A program made the translations under genes and the position numbers. DNA of 64,000 bases, taken from NCBI RefSeq assembly GCF_042434745.1, contig NZ_JBHLSS010000098.1; one strand, given 5' to 3'. Positions 23,573-31,759 of this stretch are shown piece after piece; position 1 is the first letter of the stretch; each line of letters begins with the position of its first letter. Below the pieces are notes generated by a model that saw only the letters and a list, made by a program, of their open reading frames with translations, searched no databases and had not been told where the DNA came from. The stretch comes from Azotobacter paspali (GTDB lineage Bacteria; Pseudomonadota; Gammaproteobacteria; Pseudomonadales; Pseudomonadaceae).

Positions 23573-24592
23573 ATGACGAAAAAGCGTTTTCTCGCGGTAG
23601 CGCTCCTGTCGGCCGCGCTCGTCGCCAGCGGCCTGTACTGGTGGCAGCGGCGCAACGACGGCCCCGGCGATACCCTGACCCTGTACGGAAACGTCGATAT
23701 CCGCCAGGTCGCGCTGGCCTTCGAAGGCAGCGACCGGATCGCCGAGATGCGCGTGGAGGAAGGCGACCGCGTCCGCGCCGGGCAGGTGCTGGCGATGCTG
23801 GACACGCGCACCCTTCGACTGCAGTTGGAGCAGGCCGTGGCGCAGGTCGAGGTACTCGAACAGAGCCTGCTGGCCCTGCGCAACGGCAGCCGCCCGGAGG
23901 AGATCGCGCAGGCCGACGCCCAAGTCGTCGCCGCCGCCGCCGAGGTCGAGCGCAGCCGCCTGCAATTCCGGCGCCTGCACGACGCATCCATGCGGACCGG
24001 CGGGCACGCCGTGAGCCGGCAGGATCTGGACAACGCCCAGGCCCAGTTGCGCGTAGCGCAGGCGCAGTTGGACGCACAACGACAGGCGCAGCGCCTGGCC
24101 AGGATCGGACCGCGCCAGGAGGACATCGCCCGCGCCGAGGCGCAATTGCGGGCGGCGCAGGCCGAGCGGGCATTGCTGCAGCACCGCATCGATCTGGCCG
24201 AGCTACGCGCGCCGCAGGCCGCCGTGGTGCGCGCGCGGCTGCTGGAGCCGGGCGACATGGCTTCGCCGCAGCAGCCGGCCTACACGCTGGCGCTGAACGA
24301 CCCCAAATGGGTGCGCGCCTATGTGAACGAAGTCGAACTGGGCCGCATTTGGCCGGGCATGGCCGCCACGGTCGTCACCGACAGCGCACCGGACGCACCG
24401 ATCGACGGACGGGTGGGTTTCATCTCCTCGGTCGCCGAGTTCACGCCCAAGTCCGTGCAGACCGAGGACCTGCGCACTACCTTGGTCTACGAGGTGCGCA
24501 TCCTCGTCGACGATCCGCGCGACAGACTGCGCTTGGGCATGCCCGCCACGGTCCGGCTGGTCGCCGATGCAAAGTCGCAGGAACGACCATGA
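23573..24592 (+). CDS. ybhG: HlyD-type membrane fusion protein (YbhG-like)
   Basis: This 339-residue periplasmic adaptor is anchored by MTKKRFLAVALLSAALVASGLYWW. The lipoyl half-motif GNVDIRQVALAFEGSDRIAE and EEGDRVRAGQVLAMLDTR is followed by a long coiled coil (about residues 80-210, rich in AQA/EVE/RL repeats) and the second lipoyl half DLAELRAPQAAVVRARLLEPGDM. It should bridge the inner-membrane ABC permeases to an outer-membrane channel such as TolC, which is not encoded here. It is first in a four-gene operon and overlaps the next gene by 4 bp (ATGA). Confidence 0.88.
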   Translation: MTKKRFLAVALLSAALVASGLYWWQRRNDGPGDTLTLYGNVDIRQVALAFEGSDRIAEMRVEEGDRVRAGQVLAMLDTRTLRLQLEQAVAQVEVLEQSLLALRNGSRPEEIAQADAQVVAAAAEVERSRLQFRRLHDASMRTGGHAVSRQDLDNAQAQLRVAQAQLDAQRQAQRLARIGPRQEDIARAEAQLRAAQAERALLQHRIDLAELRAPQAAVVRARLLEPGDMASPQQPAYTLALNDPKWVRAYVNEVELGRIWPGMAATVVTDSAPDAPIDGRVGFISSVAEFTPKSVQTEDLRTTLVYEVRILVDDPRDRLRLGMPATVRLVADAKSQERP

Positions 24593-26367
24593 GCGCCGAC
24601 GAGATCCTGGCCGTAGACGCACGCGGGGTCGGCAAGCGCTTCGCCGACCCCGCGACGCGGCGCCGTCTGGCCGCGCTCGACGAGGTCGACGTGCGGGTGG
24701 CGCATGGCGCACTCACCGCGCTGGTCGGACCGGACGGCGCTGGCAAGACCACCTTCTTGCGGCTAGTCGCCGGGCTGATGCGTCCGGACCGGGGCGAATT
24801 GTCGGTGTTGGGCCTGGATGTGACGCGCCAGCCGCAGGCGGTGCAGGACCGCATCAGCTACATGCCGCAGCGCTTCGGCCTCTACGAGGACCTGAGCGTG
24901 CAGGAGAACCTCGACCTGTACGCCGATCTGCATGCGCTGCCGCTGCCGGTGCGCCGCGAGCGTTTCGCCCGGTTGCTGGAGATGACCGACCTCGAGCGCT
25001 TCACCGGGCGCCCGGCGGGCAAGCTGTCCGGCGGCATGAAGCAGAAGCTCGGCCTGGCCTGCACGCTGGTGCGCTCGCCGGAACTGTTGCTGCTGGACGA
25101 GCCCACCGTCGGCGTCGATCCGCTGTCGCGGCGCGAACTGTGGGAGATCGTGCAGCGCCTGGTGACGCAGGAACGCCTGTCGGTACTTTTGGCGACTTCC
25201 TACATGGACGAGGCCGAGCGTTGCGCGCAGGTCCACGTGCTGCACGAAGGCCGTGTCCTGGCCAGCGGCGGTCCCGCCGAGATCGCCGCGCATGCCCGCG
25301 GCCTGTGCCACGACGCCGAGCCGCCACCGGGACAGCCGCCGCGCCTGCTCCAGGCGCGGCTGCTCGACGACGCGGCGATCGTCGATGCGGTGCCGCATGG
25401 CGGGCGCGTGCACTTCATCCTGCGCGGCGCTACAGGCCTGGCCGAACTCGGGCTGCCCGCGCGGACGCTGCGGCCGGTGGCCGAGAAGCTGGAGGATGGC
25501 TTCATGGTGTTGCTGCGCGCGCGCAGCGGCGAGCGCCCGGCCGAAGCCGCCCGGGCCATGTCCGAAGGCTCGGGCGACGCTGTAACCGGGGAAGACGCCC
25601 CGGTCATCAAGGTGCGCGACCTAGTGCGCCGCTTCGGCGACTTCGTCGCGGTCGACAAGACCAGCTTCAGCGTGCGGCGCGGCGAGATCTTCGGCCTGCT
25701 CGGCCCCAACGGCGCGGGCAAGACCACCACCTTCCGCATGCTCTGCGGGCTGCTGCCGCCGAGCAGCGGCCAAGCGCGCGTCGCTGGGCTCGACCTGCGC
25801 AGCGCGCGCGCCCAGGCGCGCGGCCGCATCGGCTACGTGTCGCAGAAGTTCGCCCTGTACGCGAACCTGACGGTGGAGGAAAACCTGCGTTTCTTCGGCG
25901 GCGCCTACGGCCTGCGCGGCGCCGCGTTGCGCCAACGCATGCAGGCGGTGCTCGCGCAATTCGACCTGCACGGACACGAAGCGCAGCCGGCCGGGCAGTT
26001 GCCCGGCGGCATCAAGCAGCGCCTGGCGATGGCGGTCGGGCTGCTGCACGAGCCAGAGATCCTGTTCCTCGACGAACCGACCAGCGGCGCCGATCCGCTG
26101 GCACGGCGCGGCTTCTGGCGGCGCATCACCGCGCTGGCGAGCGCCGGCACCACCATCGTGGTCACCACGCATTTCATGGAGGAAGCTGAATACTGCGACC
26201 GCATCGTCATCCAGGATGCCGGCAGGCTGCTGGCGCTGGGCACACCGGAGCAGGTAAGGCGGCAGGCCGGCGAGACCGCGCAGCGGCGCCTGGACATGGA
26301 GCAGGCCTTCATCGCCATCGTCGAACGCGCACGCGCGACGCGCGATACGACGGAACCGACGCCATGA
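24589..26367 (+). CDS. ybhF: ABC exporter ATPase with two fused nucleotide-binding domains (YbhF-like)
   Basis: This 592-residue protein holds two complete ATPase domains in one chain. Domain 1 has Walker A GPDGAGKTT (about residue 46), signature LSGGMKQKLGLA and Walker B LLLLDEPTVGVDPLSRRE. Domain 2 has Walker A GPNGAGKTT (about residue 371), signature LPGGIKQRLAMA and ILFLDEPTSGADPLARRG. The Pro in place of Ser in the second signature (LPGG) may lower activity at one site. The fused layout is that of E. coli YbhF, which energises the YbhS/YbhR permeases. Start ATG 24589 overlaps ybhG, and the end overlaps ybhS by 4 bp. Confidence 0.9.
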   Translation: MSADEILAVDARGVGKRFADPATRRRLAALDEVDVRVAHGALTALVGPDGAGKTTFLRLVAGLMRPDRGELSVLGLDVTRQPQAVQDRISYMPQRFGLYEDLSVQENLDLYADLHALPLPVRRERFARLLEMTDLERFTGRPAGKLSGGMKQKLGLACTLVRSPELLLLDEPTVGVDPLSRRELWEIVQRLVTQERLSVLLATSYMDEAERCAQVHVLHEGRVLASGGPAEIAAHARGLCHDAEPPPGQPPRLLQARLLDDAAIVDAVPHGGRVHFILRGATGLAELGLPARTLRPVAEKLEDGFMVLLRARSGERPAEAARAMSEGSGDAVTGEDAPVIKVRDLVRRFGDFVAVDKTSFSVRRGEIFGLLGPNGAGKTTTFRMLCGLLPPSSGQARVAGLDLRSARAQARGRIGYVSQKFALYANLTVEENLRFFGGAYGLRGAALRQRMQAVLAQFDLHGHEAQPAGQLPGGIKQRLAMAVGLLHEPEILFLDEPTSGADPLARRGFWRRITALASAGTTIVVTTHFMEEAEYCDRIVIQDAGRLLALGTPEQVRRQAGETAQRRLDMEQAFIAIVERARATRDTTEPTP

Positions 26368-27506
26368 CGGGAACCCGGCGCGGCGCGTGGCGCGACTTCC
26401 GGCGACGGCTGGCGGCGCTGATTCGCAAGGAGTTCCGCCAGTTGCTGCGCGACCGCAGCAACCTGCTGATCGGCATCGGCCTGCCGATCGCGCTGATTTT
26501 GATCTTCGGCTACGGCCTATCGCTGGATGTGCGCGACGCGCGCCTGGCGGTGGCGCTGGAGGACGCCTCGCCGGCGGCATACGAGACGGTCGCCAGCCTA
26601 GAGGGCTCCACCTATATGGCCACCACGGTGGTGCGCTCGCTCGCCGCGGCCCGGCGCCTGATGGACGAACACCGGGTCGATGCGCTGCTCTACCTGCCCG
26701 CCGACTTCGCGCGGCGCGCGGCTGCCGGCGATGCGCGCGTGCAACTGTTGCTGCAGGGCGGCGATCCGACCCGCTCGGCGGCGATCCGCGGCTACGTCGA
26801 AGGCGCGCTGGCGCAGGGCGAGCAGAAGCGCTGGGACCGTCGGGGCGCCGCGGCGGGAAGCGGGGTGGTCGCGGTGGAGCGCATGTGGTTCAACGCCGCT
26901 AACGACAGTACCTGGTACCTGGTGCCCGGCTTGATCGTGCTGATCATGACCCTGGTCGGCACCTTCCTTACCGCCCTGGTGATGGCGCGCGAATGGGAGC
27001 GCGGCACGCTGGAGTCGCTGTTCGTCACTCCGGTGCGACCGAGCGAGGTGCTGCTAGCCAAGATGGTGCCGTACTTCGCGGTCGGACTGGTCGGGCTCGG
27101 CATGTGCCTGGCGGCTGCCCGGCTGCTGTTCGATGTGCCGATTCAGGGTTCGTTGGCGGTGCTGCTGGTTGCCAGCATGCTGTACATGGTCGTGTCGCTG
27201 GGCATCGGCTTGCTGATCTCGGCCTTCACCCGCAACCAGTTCCTGGCCAGCCAGGTCGCGATCCTGGCGAGCTTCATGCCTTCGCTGATGCTCTCGGGCT
27301 TCGTCTTCGACCTGCGCAATGTGCCGCCGGTGGTGCAGGTGGTCGGGCATCTGCTGCCGGCCACCTACTTCATGGAGCTGGTCAAGACGCTGTTCCTGGC
27401 CGGCACCTACTGGCCGATCGTGCTCAAAAACTGCGCGATCCTCGCCCTGTACGCGGTCGCGCTGCTGGCGCTGGCGCGCGCGGTGACGCGCAAGCGCCTA
27501 GATTGA
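26364..27506 (+). CDS. ybhS: ABC-2 type exporter permease (YbhS-like)
   Basis: This 380-residue permease has the ABC-2 layout. A cytoplasmic start (RRLAALIRKEFRQLLRDRSN) precedes helix 1 (LLIGIGLPIALILIFGYGLS). A large extracytoplasmic domain runs to about residue 180 (YETVASLEGSTYMATTVVRS). Five further helices start at WYLVPGLIVLIMTLVGTFLT. The cytoplasmic loop ALVMAREWERGTLESLFVTP is the ABC-2 signature. It pairs with YbhR to form the channel. The 4-bp overlap with ybhF indicates coupled translation. Confidence 0.9.
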   Translation: MTGTRRGAWRDFRRRLAALIRKEFRQLLRDRSNLLIGIGLPIALILIFGYGLSLDVRDARLAVALEDASPAAYETVASLEGSTYMATTVVRSLAAARRLMDEHRVDALLYLPADFARRAAAGDARVQLLLQGGDPTRSAAIRGYVEGALAQGEQKRWDRRGAAAGSGVVAVERMWFNAANDSTWYLVPGLIVLIMTLVGTFLTALVMAREWERGTLESLFVTPVRPSEVLLAKMVPYFAVGLVGLGMCLAAARLLFDVPIQGSLAVLLVASMLYMVVSLGIGLLISAFTRNQFLASQVAILASFMPSLMLSGFVFDLRNVPPVVQVVGHLLPATYFMELVKTLFLAGTYWPIVLKNCAILALYAVALLALARAVTRKRLD

Positions 27507-27517
27507 GGACAAGTGCC

Positions 27518-28627
27518 GTGATCGACTACTTGTATCGACTCGCCAACCTGTGCCGCAAGGAGTTTCTGGCGGTGCTCAAGGACCCGGCCAACCGAGTGAT
27601 CCTGATCGCGCCGGTAATCGTGCAGACCTTGCTGTTCGGCTATGGCGCGACCTTCGACCTGAACGACGTGCCCTATGCGGTGCTCGACCAGAGCCGTGGC
27701 GAGCTATCGATGCGCCTGCTGGCGCGGCTGGACGGGACCGGCAGGTTCCATCGCGTGGCCACGCTGCATTCGCCGGCACGGATCGCCGACCTCATCGATG
27801 CCGGCGACGCGCTGCTGGTGCTGCACTTCGCCGCGGACTTCGACAGCCGCTTGAGCAGCCTGGGCAGCGCGCCGCTGCAGGTACTGCTGGACGGGCGCAA
27901 CTCGACCACGGCGGGCAACGCCGCCGCGCAGATCCGCGAAGTGGTGGCGAATTTCAACGCCACGCTGCCGGGAGTCGCCAGTCCTCCCGTCACGCTGGAG
28001 ACACGCGCCTGGTTCAACCCGAACCTGGAAACGCGCTGGAATATCCTGCCGGGCCTGATCGCCTCGCTGAGCATGATCCAAGTGATGATGCTGGCGGCGC
28101 TGTCGGTGGCGCGCGAGCGCGAGCAGGGCACCTTCGACCAGTTGCTGGTGACTCCGGTCTCGCCCAGCCAGATCATGATCGGCAAGGCGTTGCCGGCCAT
28201 CGTCATCGGCCTGCTGCAGTCGGCCCTGGTGATGCTGATTTCGATCCATTGGTTCGACGTGCCGATGGCCGGCGCGTGGCCGGCCCTGATCGTCGGCCTG
28301 CTGGTGTTCACCGTCGCGGTGGTGGGGGTCGGGCTGTCGATCTCGGCGCTGTCGGCCAACATGCAGCAGGCGATGCTGTACAGCTTCGTGCTGCTGGTGC
28401 CGCTGGTTCTGCTGTCGGGCCTGGCCACCCCGGTGCGCAACATGCCCGAGGCATTCCAGATCGCCACCCATGCCAACCCGCTGCGCTTCGCCATCGACCT
28501 GGTGCGCCGGGTGTATCTGGAAGGCGCGCCGCTGGATCAGGTCTGGCACGACTTCATCCCCATGGTCTGCGTGGAGGCGCTGACCCTGCCGCTAGCCGCC
28601 TGGCTGTTCCGCAACCGGCTCGCCTGA
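27518..28627 (+). CDS. ybhR: ABC-2 type exporter permease (YbhR-like)
   Basis: This 369-residue partner of YbhS has the same architecture: VIDYLYRLANLCRKEFLAVL, helix 1 (LIAPVIVQTLLFGYGATFDL), an extracytoplasmic domain (GELSMRLLARLDGTGRFHRV) and helices beginning at WNILPGLIASLSMIQVMMLA. The signature loop is ALSVAREREQGTFDQLLVTP. I chose GTG at 27518 because MIDYLYRL-type starts are typical and the frame upstream is the out-of-phase shadow of ybhS. It is the last gene of the exporter operon. No clear T-run terminator follows. Confidence 0.88.
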   Translation: MIDYLYRLANLCRKEFLAVLKDPANRVILIAPVIVQTLLFGYGATFDLNDVPYAVLDQSRGELSMRLLARLDGTGRFHRVATLHSPARIADLIDAGDALLVLHFAADFDSRLSSLGSAPLQVLLDGRNSTTAGNAAAQIREVVANFNATLPGVASPPVTLETRAWFNPNLETRWNILPGLIASLSMIQVMMLAALSVAREREQGTFDQLLVTPVSPSQIMIGKALPAIVIGLLQSALVMLISIHWFDVPMAGAWPALIVGLLVFTVAVVGVGLSISALSANMQQAMLYSFVLLVPLVLLSGLATPVRNMPEAFQIATHANPLRFAIDLVRRVYLEGAPLDQVWHDFIPMVCVEALTLPLAAWLFRNRLA

Positions 28628-29004
28628 GTTTTCCATAAGTGTCCCGCGCTTTCGCAATGGCGTACCAGGAAGGGTCGCCGAAACCGGCATGCCGTCGCCG
28701 CTCCGTTCGATACCCGGAGCCATGATCGAGCATATCGACATCCATCTCGATTCGACCCCCCGCAGCGTTTGTGAAGACGAGGACGCCGGGAAACCCGGCG
28801 AGAGGACCGGGGCATCCGGCTCGCGGACGGGCGGAAAACGCAAAGACGCCGATACGGCCCCGGTTGCGCGGATGGGCCGACGGCATGGTTGACGTGGAAA
28901 AGTGAGGGCGGCTCTCCCGCCGCTTCGATCGCCAGGGGGGGCAGGGGGGGGCGGGAGAGCCTAACGCGGTATCGGCCCGGTCGGAGGTCCGGGCCGGAAA
29001 ACTC
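28628..29004. other. Intergenic region with long G-tracts, no gene seen
   Basis: This 377-bp gap separates the convergent ybhR and glycine-zipper genes. The only distinctive content is two long guanine runs at about 28934-28950 (G7, CA, G8, then CGGG), which could fold as a G-quadruplex on the + strand and would stall polymerases. Open frames through it on either strand lack family-like sequence or a ribosome-binding site. No standard terminator hairpin with a T-run is visible. Confidence 0.5.
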
Positions 29005-29361
29005 TTAGCGGATGGCGCGCAGATTGTCGCCGGCATCGGCCAGGGCGGTGGTCTTGGGCCGTTTCGGATACGGACGGTTGCCGCGGATCTTGACCTTGTC
29101 GCCGGCGGCGAAGGTACGGTTCGGCGAGCGTACCGTCTTCAATTCGCCACTGTCGGTATGAACCACGTAGGCGCGGTCGCTGCCATTGGCCGCTTTTTGG
29201 ACGGAGCCGCCGAACAGCGCCCCGACACCGGCACCGACCATCATGCCACCCATTGCCTTGCCGGAGGTCTGGTTCTTCACTTCACGAACGATCTCGTCTG
29301 CGTTGGCGGTGCCGATGGACAGCAGGCCGAAGGTCAGAGCCAGGATGCCGAACTTTTTCAT
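29005..29361 (-). CDS. Glycine-zipper envelope protein 1, ANR-site upstream
   Basis: This 118-residue exported protein has signal peptide MKKFGILALTFGLLSIGTANA. Next comes a glycine-zipper segment GKAMGGMMVGAGVGALFGGS of the 2TM/SlyB-like type, which would insert into or across the outer membrane. A soluble tail with a small beta-barrel-like stretch follows (RAYVVHTDSGELKTVRSPNR, FAAGDKVKIRGNRPYPKRPK). It is a paralogue of the protein encoded at 29742-30029. The 380-bp upstream gap is AT-rich and holds a consensus ANR/FNR box (29538-29551), a GC palindrome (29475-29491) and an IHF-consensus match (29440-29452), so low-oxygen induction is likely. Confidence 0.8.
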   Translation of the reverse strand: MKKFGILALTFGLLSIGTANADEIVREVKNQTSGKAMGGMMVGAGVGALFGGSVQKAANGSDRAYVVHTDSGELKTVRSPNRTFAAGDKVKIRGNRPYPKRPKTTALADAGDNLRAIR

Positions 29362-29439
29362 GGCGGTTCCTCCGAGGAACTTTCAGTAGGCTTACGACAT
29401 GGTCATTCCACGAAACATGCCAGAAGTTTTTTCATTTAA

Positions 29440-29452
29440 AATCAATAACTTA
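29440..29452. promoter_or_regulatory. IHF-consensus match upstream of glycine-zipper gene 1
   Basis: AATCAATAACTTA fits the IHF consensus WATCAANNNNTTR at every fixed position. It lies in an AT-rich stretch 79 bp upstream of the start codon at 29361, between the ANR box and the gene. A single consensus match this short can occur by chance. Confidence 0.4.
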
Positions 29453-29474
29453 TATTAATTTTCCCGGAGCGTTT

Positions 29475-29491
29475 CGCGACAAAATGTCGCG
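29475..29491. promoter_or_regulatory. CGCGAC-n5-GTCGCG palindrome, unassigned operator candidate
   Basis: Six-base arms CGCGAC (29475-29480) and GTCGCG (29486-29491) flank AAAAT. It lies 114 bp upstream of the start at 29361 and about 46 bp on the gene side of the ANR box, near where an ANR-activated transcript would be expected to start. No T-run follows. The regulator is unknown. Confidence 0.4.
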
Positions 29492-29537
29492 TCACGCACA
29501 AACGCTTGTCGGAATCCCTCCAAAAAATGAACTTTTA

Positions 29538-29551
29538 TTGATCCAAATCAA
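29538..29551. promoter_or_regulatory. Consensus ANR/FNR box upstream of glycine-zipper gene 1
   Basis: TTGATCCAAATCAA matches the ANR/FNR consensus TTGAT-N4-ATCAA perfectly. It is centred 183 bp upstream of the start codon at 29361. In Azotobacter the FNR homologue is CydR and in Pseudomonas it is Anr. Either would activate or repress through such a site depending on spacing to the promoter. Confidence 0.75.
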
Positions 29552-29741
29552 GTAATCGTAGCCGTATCCGTGCTCGTTGCTCTCAAGAACAATGGATGAC
29601 GCAAACGGGCAAAGGGACGATGCGGGCAGGAAGCGGCCTGCGCGATCTGGATGGAGACCGGCGCGAAGGGGCACAAGTGAAGAGGCAGAAACGGAGGCTC
29701 CCGGAACGGGATGCGGGAAGACAGGTCGAGAAACGGCTGAC

Positions 29742-30029
29742 TCAGTTGGGCGCGTGCAGTAGCTTCTTCTCGCCGTCGGCGCCCTCGGCCTCGTGATCGC
29801 GTTCGCCGAGGCCGGCAGCCTCCTGGGCGCTGCCGCCGAACAGCGCGCCGACACCCGCCCCGATCAGCATGCCGAGCGGACCGCCGATGGCGCCGATCAT
29901 CATGCCGTTCATGCCACCCAGCGACTTGCCGGTGGTCTGTTCCTCGGTTCCCTCGACCGCCTCGGCGGCATGCGCGCCAGCGAAAGCCAACAGGCCGAGG
30001 ATTAGGGTCGGGATCGCGAAGTTCTTCAT
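29742..30029 (-). CDS. Glycine-zipper envelope protein 2, ANR-site upstream
   Basis: This 95-residue exported protein has signal peptide MKNFAIPTLILGLLAFAGAH. Two glycine-zipper stretches follow (GKSLGGMNGMMIGAIGGPLG and MLIGAGVGALFGGSAQEAAG), then an acidic tail (GERDHEAEGADGEKKLLHAP). The signal, the phrase EQTTGKSLGGM and the block GAGVGALFGGS match gene 1, so the two arose by duplication. This copy has lost the C-terminal domain of the other. The ATG at 30029 has the ribosome-binding site AAGGAGCC. An ANR-like box at 30173-30186 lies 150 bp upstream. No terminator is obvious between the two paralogues. Confidence 0.78.
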   Translation of the reverse strand: MKNFAIPTLILGLLAFAGAHAAEAVEGTEEQTTGKSLGGMNGMMIGAIGGPLGMLIGAGVGALFGGSAQEAAGLGERDHEAEGADGEKKLLHAPN

Positions 30030-30172
30030 AATGGCTCCTTCGAGGAACATTGCTGGGTTTCTGCTTCCTTGAACCACTGGCTCGGGCGACCATTCCTCCT
30101 TAACGTCAGCAGGCGAGCGGTGCCAGATACGCTATGACGGGCCAAACCTTGAAACAAAACGTAATTATTCCA

Positions 30173-30186
30173 TTGACCTGGATCAA
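30173..30186. promoter_or_regulatory. ANR/FNR-like box upstream of glycine-zipper gene 2 (and of trhP)
   Basis: TTGACCTGGATCAA matches TTGAT-N4-ATCAA with one mismatch. It is centred 150 bp before the start at 30029 (minus strand) and about 215 bp before trhP at 30395 (plus strand). The distance to the glycine-zipper gene is similar to that of the perfect box of its paralogue, which favours control of that gene. The rest of 30030-30394 holds the ribosome-binding sites and nothing else I recognise. Confidence 0.62.
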
Positions 30187-30394
30187 TACACGCCAGGCGA
30201 TTTCCTACCTTGGTATAAACCACCTGGCTGTAACTACCCGTTCGCCGGGCTTTCCGGCATTGCGTGCAGAAGCTGTACCGTACGAAAAGCATGGAAACGA
30301 CGGCCGTCGCCCGTATTCACCGGAAAGGCGCGCGTTCCGGCAAAGCGCAGTAGAATCTTCGCCCTTTCGCTACTAGCCCGCGAGTCGCTGCGCC

Positions 30395-31756
30395 ATGACC
30401 GCTTCTGCCTTCCGTCCCGAACTGCTGTCTCCCGCCGGCACCCTCAAGTCCATGCGCTACGCCTTTGCCTACGGCGCCGATGCGGTGTACGCCGGGCAGC
30501 CACGCTACAGCCTGCGGGTGCGTAACAACGAATTCGATCATGCCCACCTGGCGCTCGGCATCGCGGAAGCCCACGCCCAGGGCAGACGCTTCTACGTGGT
30601 GGTCAACATCGCCCCGCACAACGCCAAGCTGAAAACCTTCCTCAAGGACCTGCAGCCGGTGATCGACATGCAACCGGATGCGCTGATCATGTCCGACCCG
30701 GGACTGATCATGCTGGTGCGCGAGCACTTTCCGGAAATCGCCATCCACCTCTCGGTACAGGCCAACGCGGTGAACTGGGCCAGCGTGGAGTTCTGGCGCC
30801 GCCAGGGGCTGACCCGGACGATCCTCTCCCGCGAGCTGTCGTTGGAGGAGATCGGCGAGATGCGTGAGCGGGTGCCGGGCATGGAGCTGGAGGTGTTCGT
30901 CCACGGCGCGCTGTGCATGGCCTATTCCGGTCGCTGTCTACTGTCCGGCTACATCAACCACCGCGATCCCAACCAGGGTACCTGCACCAACGCCTGCCGC
31001 TGGGAGTATCAGGCGCACGAGGGCAGAGAAGACGAACTGGGCAATATCGTCCACGTCCAGGAGCCGGTCCGGACGCAGCCGGCCGAGCCGACCCTGGGCA
31101 GTGGCGCGCCCACCCGGCGGCTGATGCTGCTCGAGGAGAGCAAGCGGCCGGGCGAGTACATGGAAGCCTTCGAGGACGAGCACGGCACCTACATCATGAA
31201 CTCCAAGGACCTGCGCGCCGTGCAACACGTCGAGCGGCTGGTGAAGATGGGCGTGCATTCGCTGAAGATCGAGGGCCGCACCAAGAGCCACTACTACGTG
31301 GCGCGCACTGCCCAGGTCTACCGCAAGGCGATCGACGACGCGGTGGCCGGCCGGCCATTCGACAAGTCGTTGATGGATACCCTGGAATCGCTGGCCCATC
31401 GCGGCTACACCGAGGGTTTTTTGCGCCGCCACGTACACGACGAATACCAGAACTACGCCCATGGCTATTCGCTGTCCGAACGCCAGCAGTTCGTCGGCGA
31501 GCTGACCGGCGAGCGCCGCAACGGTCTGGCCGAGGTGCAGGTGAAGAACCGTTTCGCCCTCGGCGACCGCCTGGAGCTGATGACTCCCCGGGGCAACCTG
31601 AACTTCCGCCTGGAGACGCTGGAGAACAAGCGCGGCGAGCGCGCCGAGGTAGCCCCGGGCGACGGCCACATCCTTTACCTGCCGGTGCCGGAAGACGTAA
31701 ACCTCGGCCATGCCCTCCTGATGCGCGAGTTGGACGGCGCCACCACCCGCGGCTGA
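30395..31756 (+). CDS. trhP: tRNA 5-hydroxyuridine synthesis protein TrhP (peptidase U32 family, YegQ)
   Basis: This 453-residue protein has the same length as E. coli YegQ/TrhP. TrhP makes 5-hydroxyuridine at position 34 of certain tRNAs using prephenate, independently of oxygen. Family landmarks are FRPELLSPAGTLKSMRYAFA, YGADAVYAGQPRYSLRVRNN, EVFVHGALCMAYSGRCLLSG and GTCTNACRWEY. The four cysteines around residues 173-202 are the likely Fe-S ligands. The C-terminal domain (GERRNGLAEVQVKNRFALGD) is the usual U32-associated beta domain. The peptidase name is historical. The gene is monocistronic. Confidence 0.9.
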   Translation: MTASAFRPELLSPAGTLKSMRYAFAYGADAVYAGQPRYSLRVRNNEFDHAHLALGIAEAHAQGRRFYVVVNIAPHNAKLKTFLKDLQPVIDMQPDALIMSDPGLIMLVREHFPEIAIHLSVQANAVNWASVEFWRRQGLTRTILSRELSLEEIGEMRERVPGMELEVFVHGALCMAYSGRCLLSGYINHRDPNQGTCTNACRWEYQAHEGREDELGNIVHVQEPVRTQPAEPTLGSGAPTRRLMLLEESKRPGEYMEAFEDEHGTYIMNSKDLRAVQHVERLVKMGVHSLKIEGRTKSHYYVARTAQVYRKAIDDAVAGRPFDKSLMDTLESLAHRGYTEGFLRRHVHDEYQNYAHGYSLSERQQFVGELTGERRNGLAEVQVKNRFALGDRLELMTPRGNLNFRLETLENKRGERAEVAPGDGHILYLPVPEDVNLGHALLMRELDGATTRG

Positions 31757-31759
31757 GAC

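Noticed and set aside
28554..29036. Minus-strand frame of 160 codons in the gap after ybhR
   Set aside because: It overlaps both convergent neighbours, crosses the G-tract and has no family-like sequence or ribosome-binding site.
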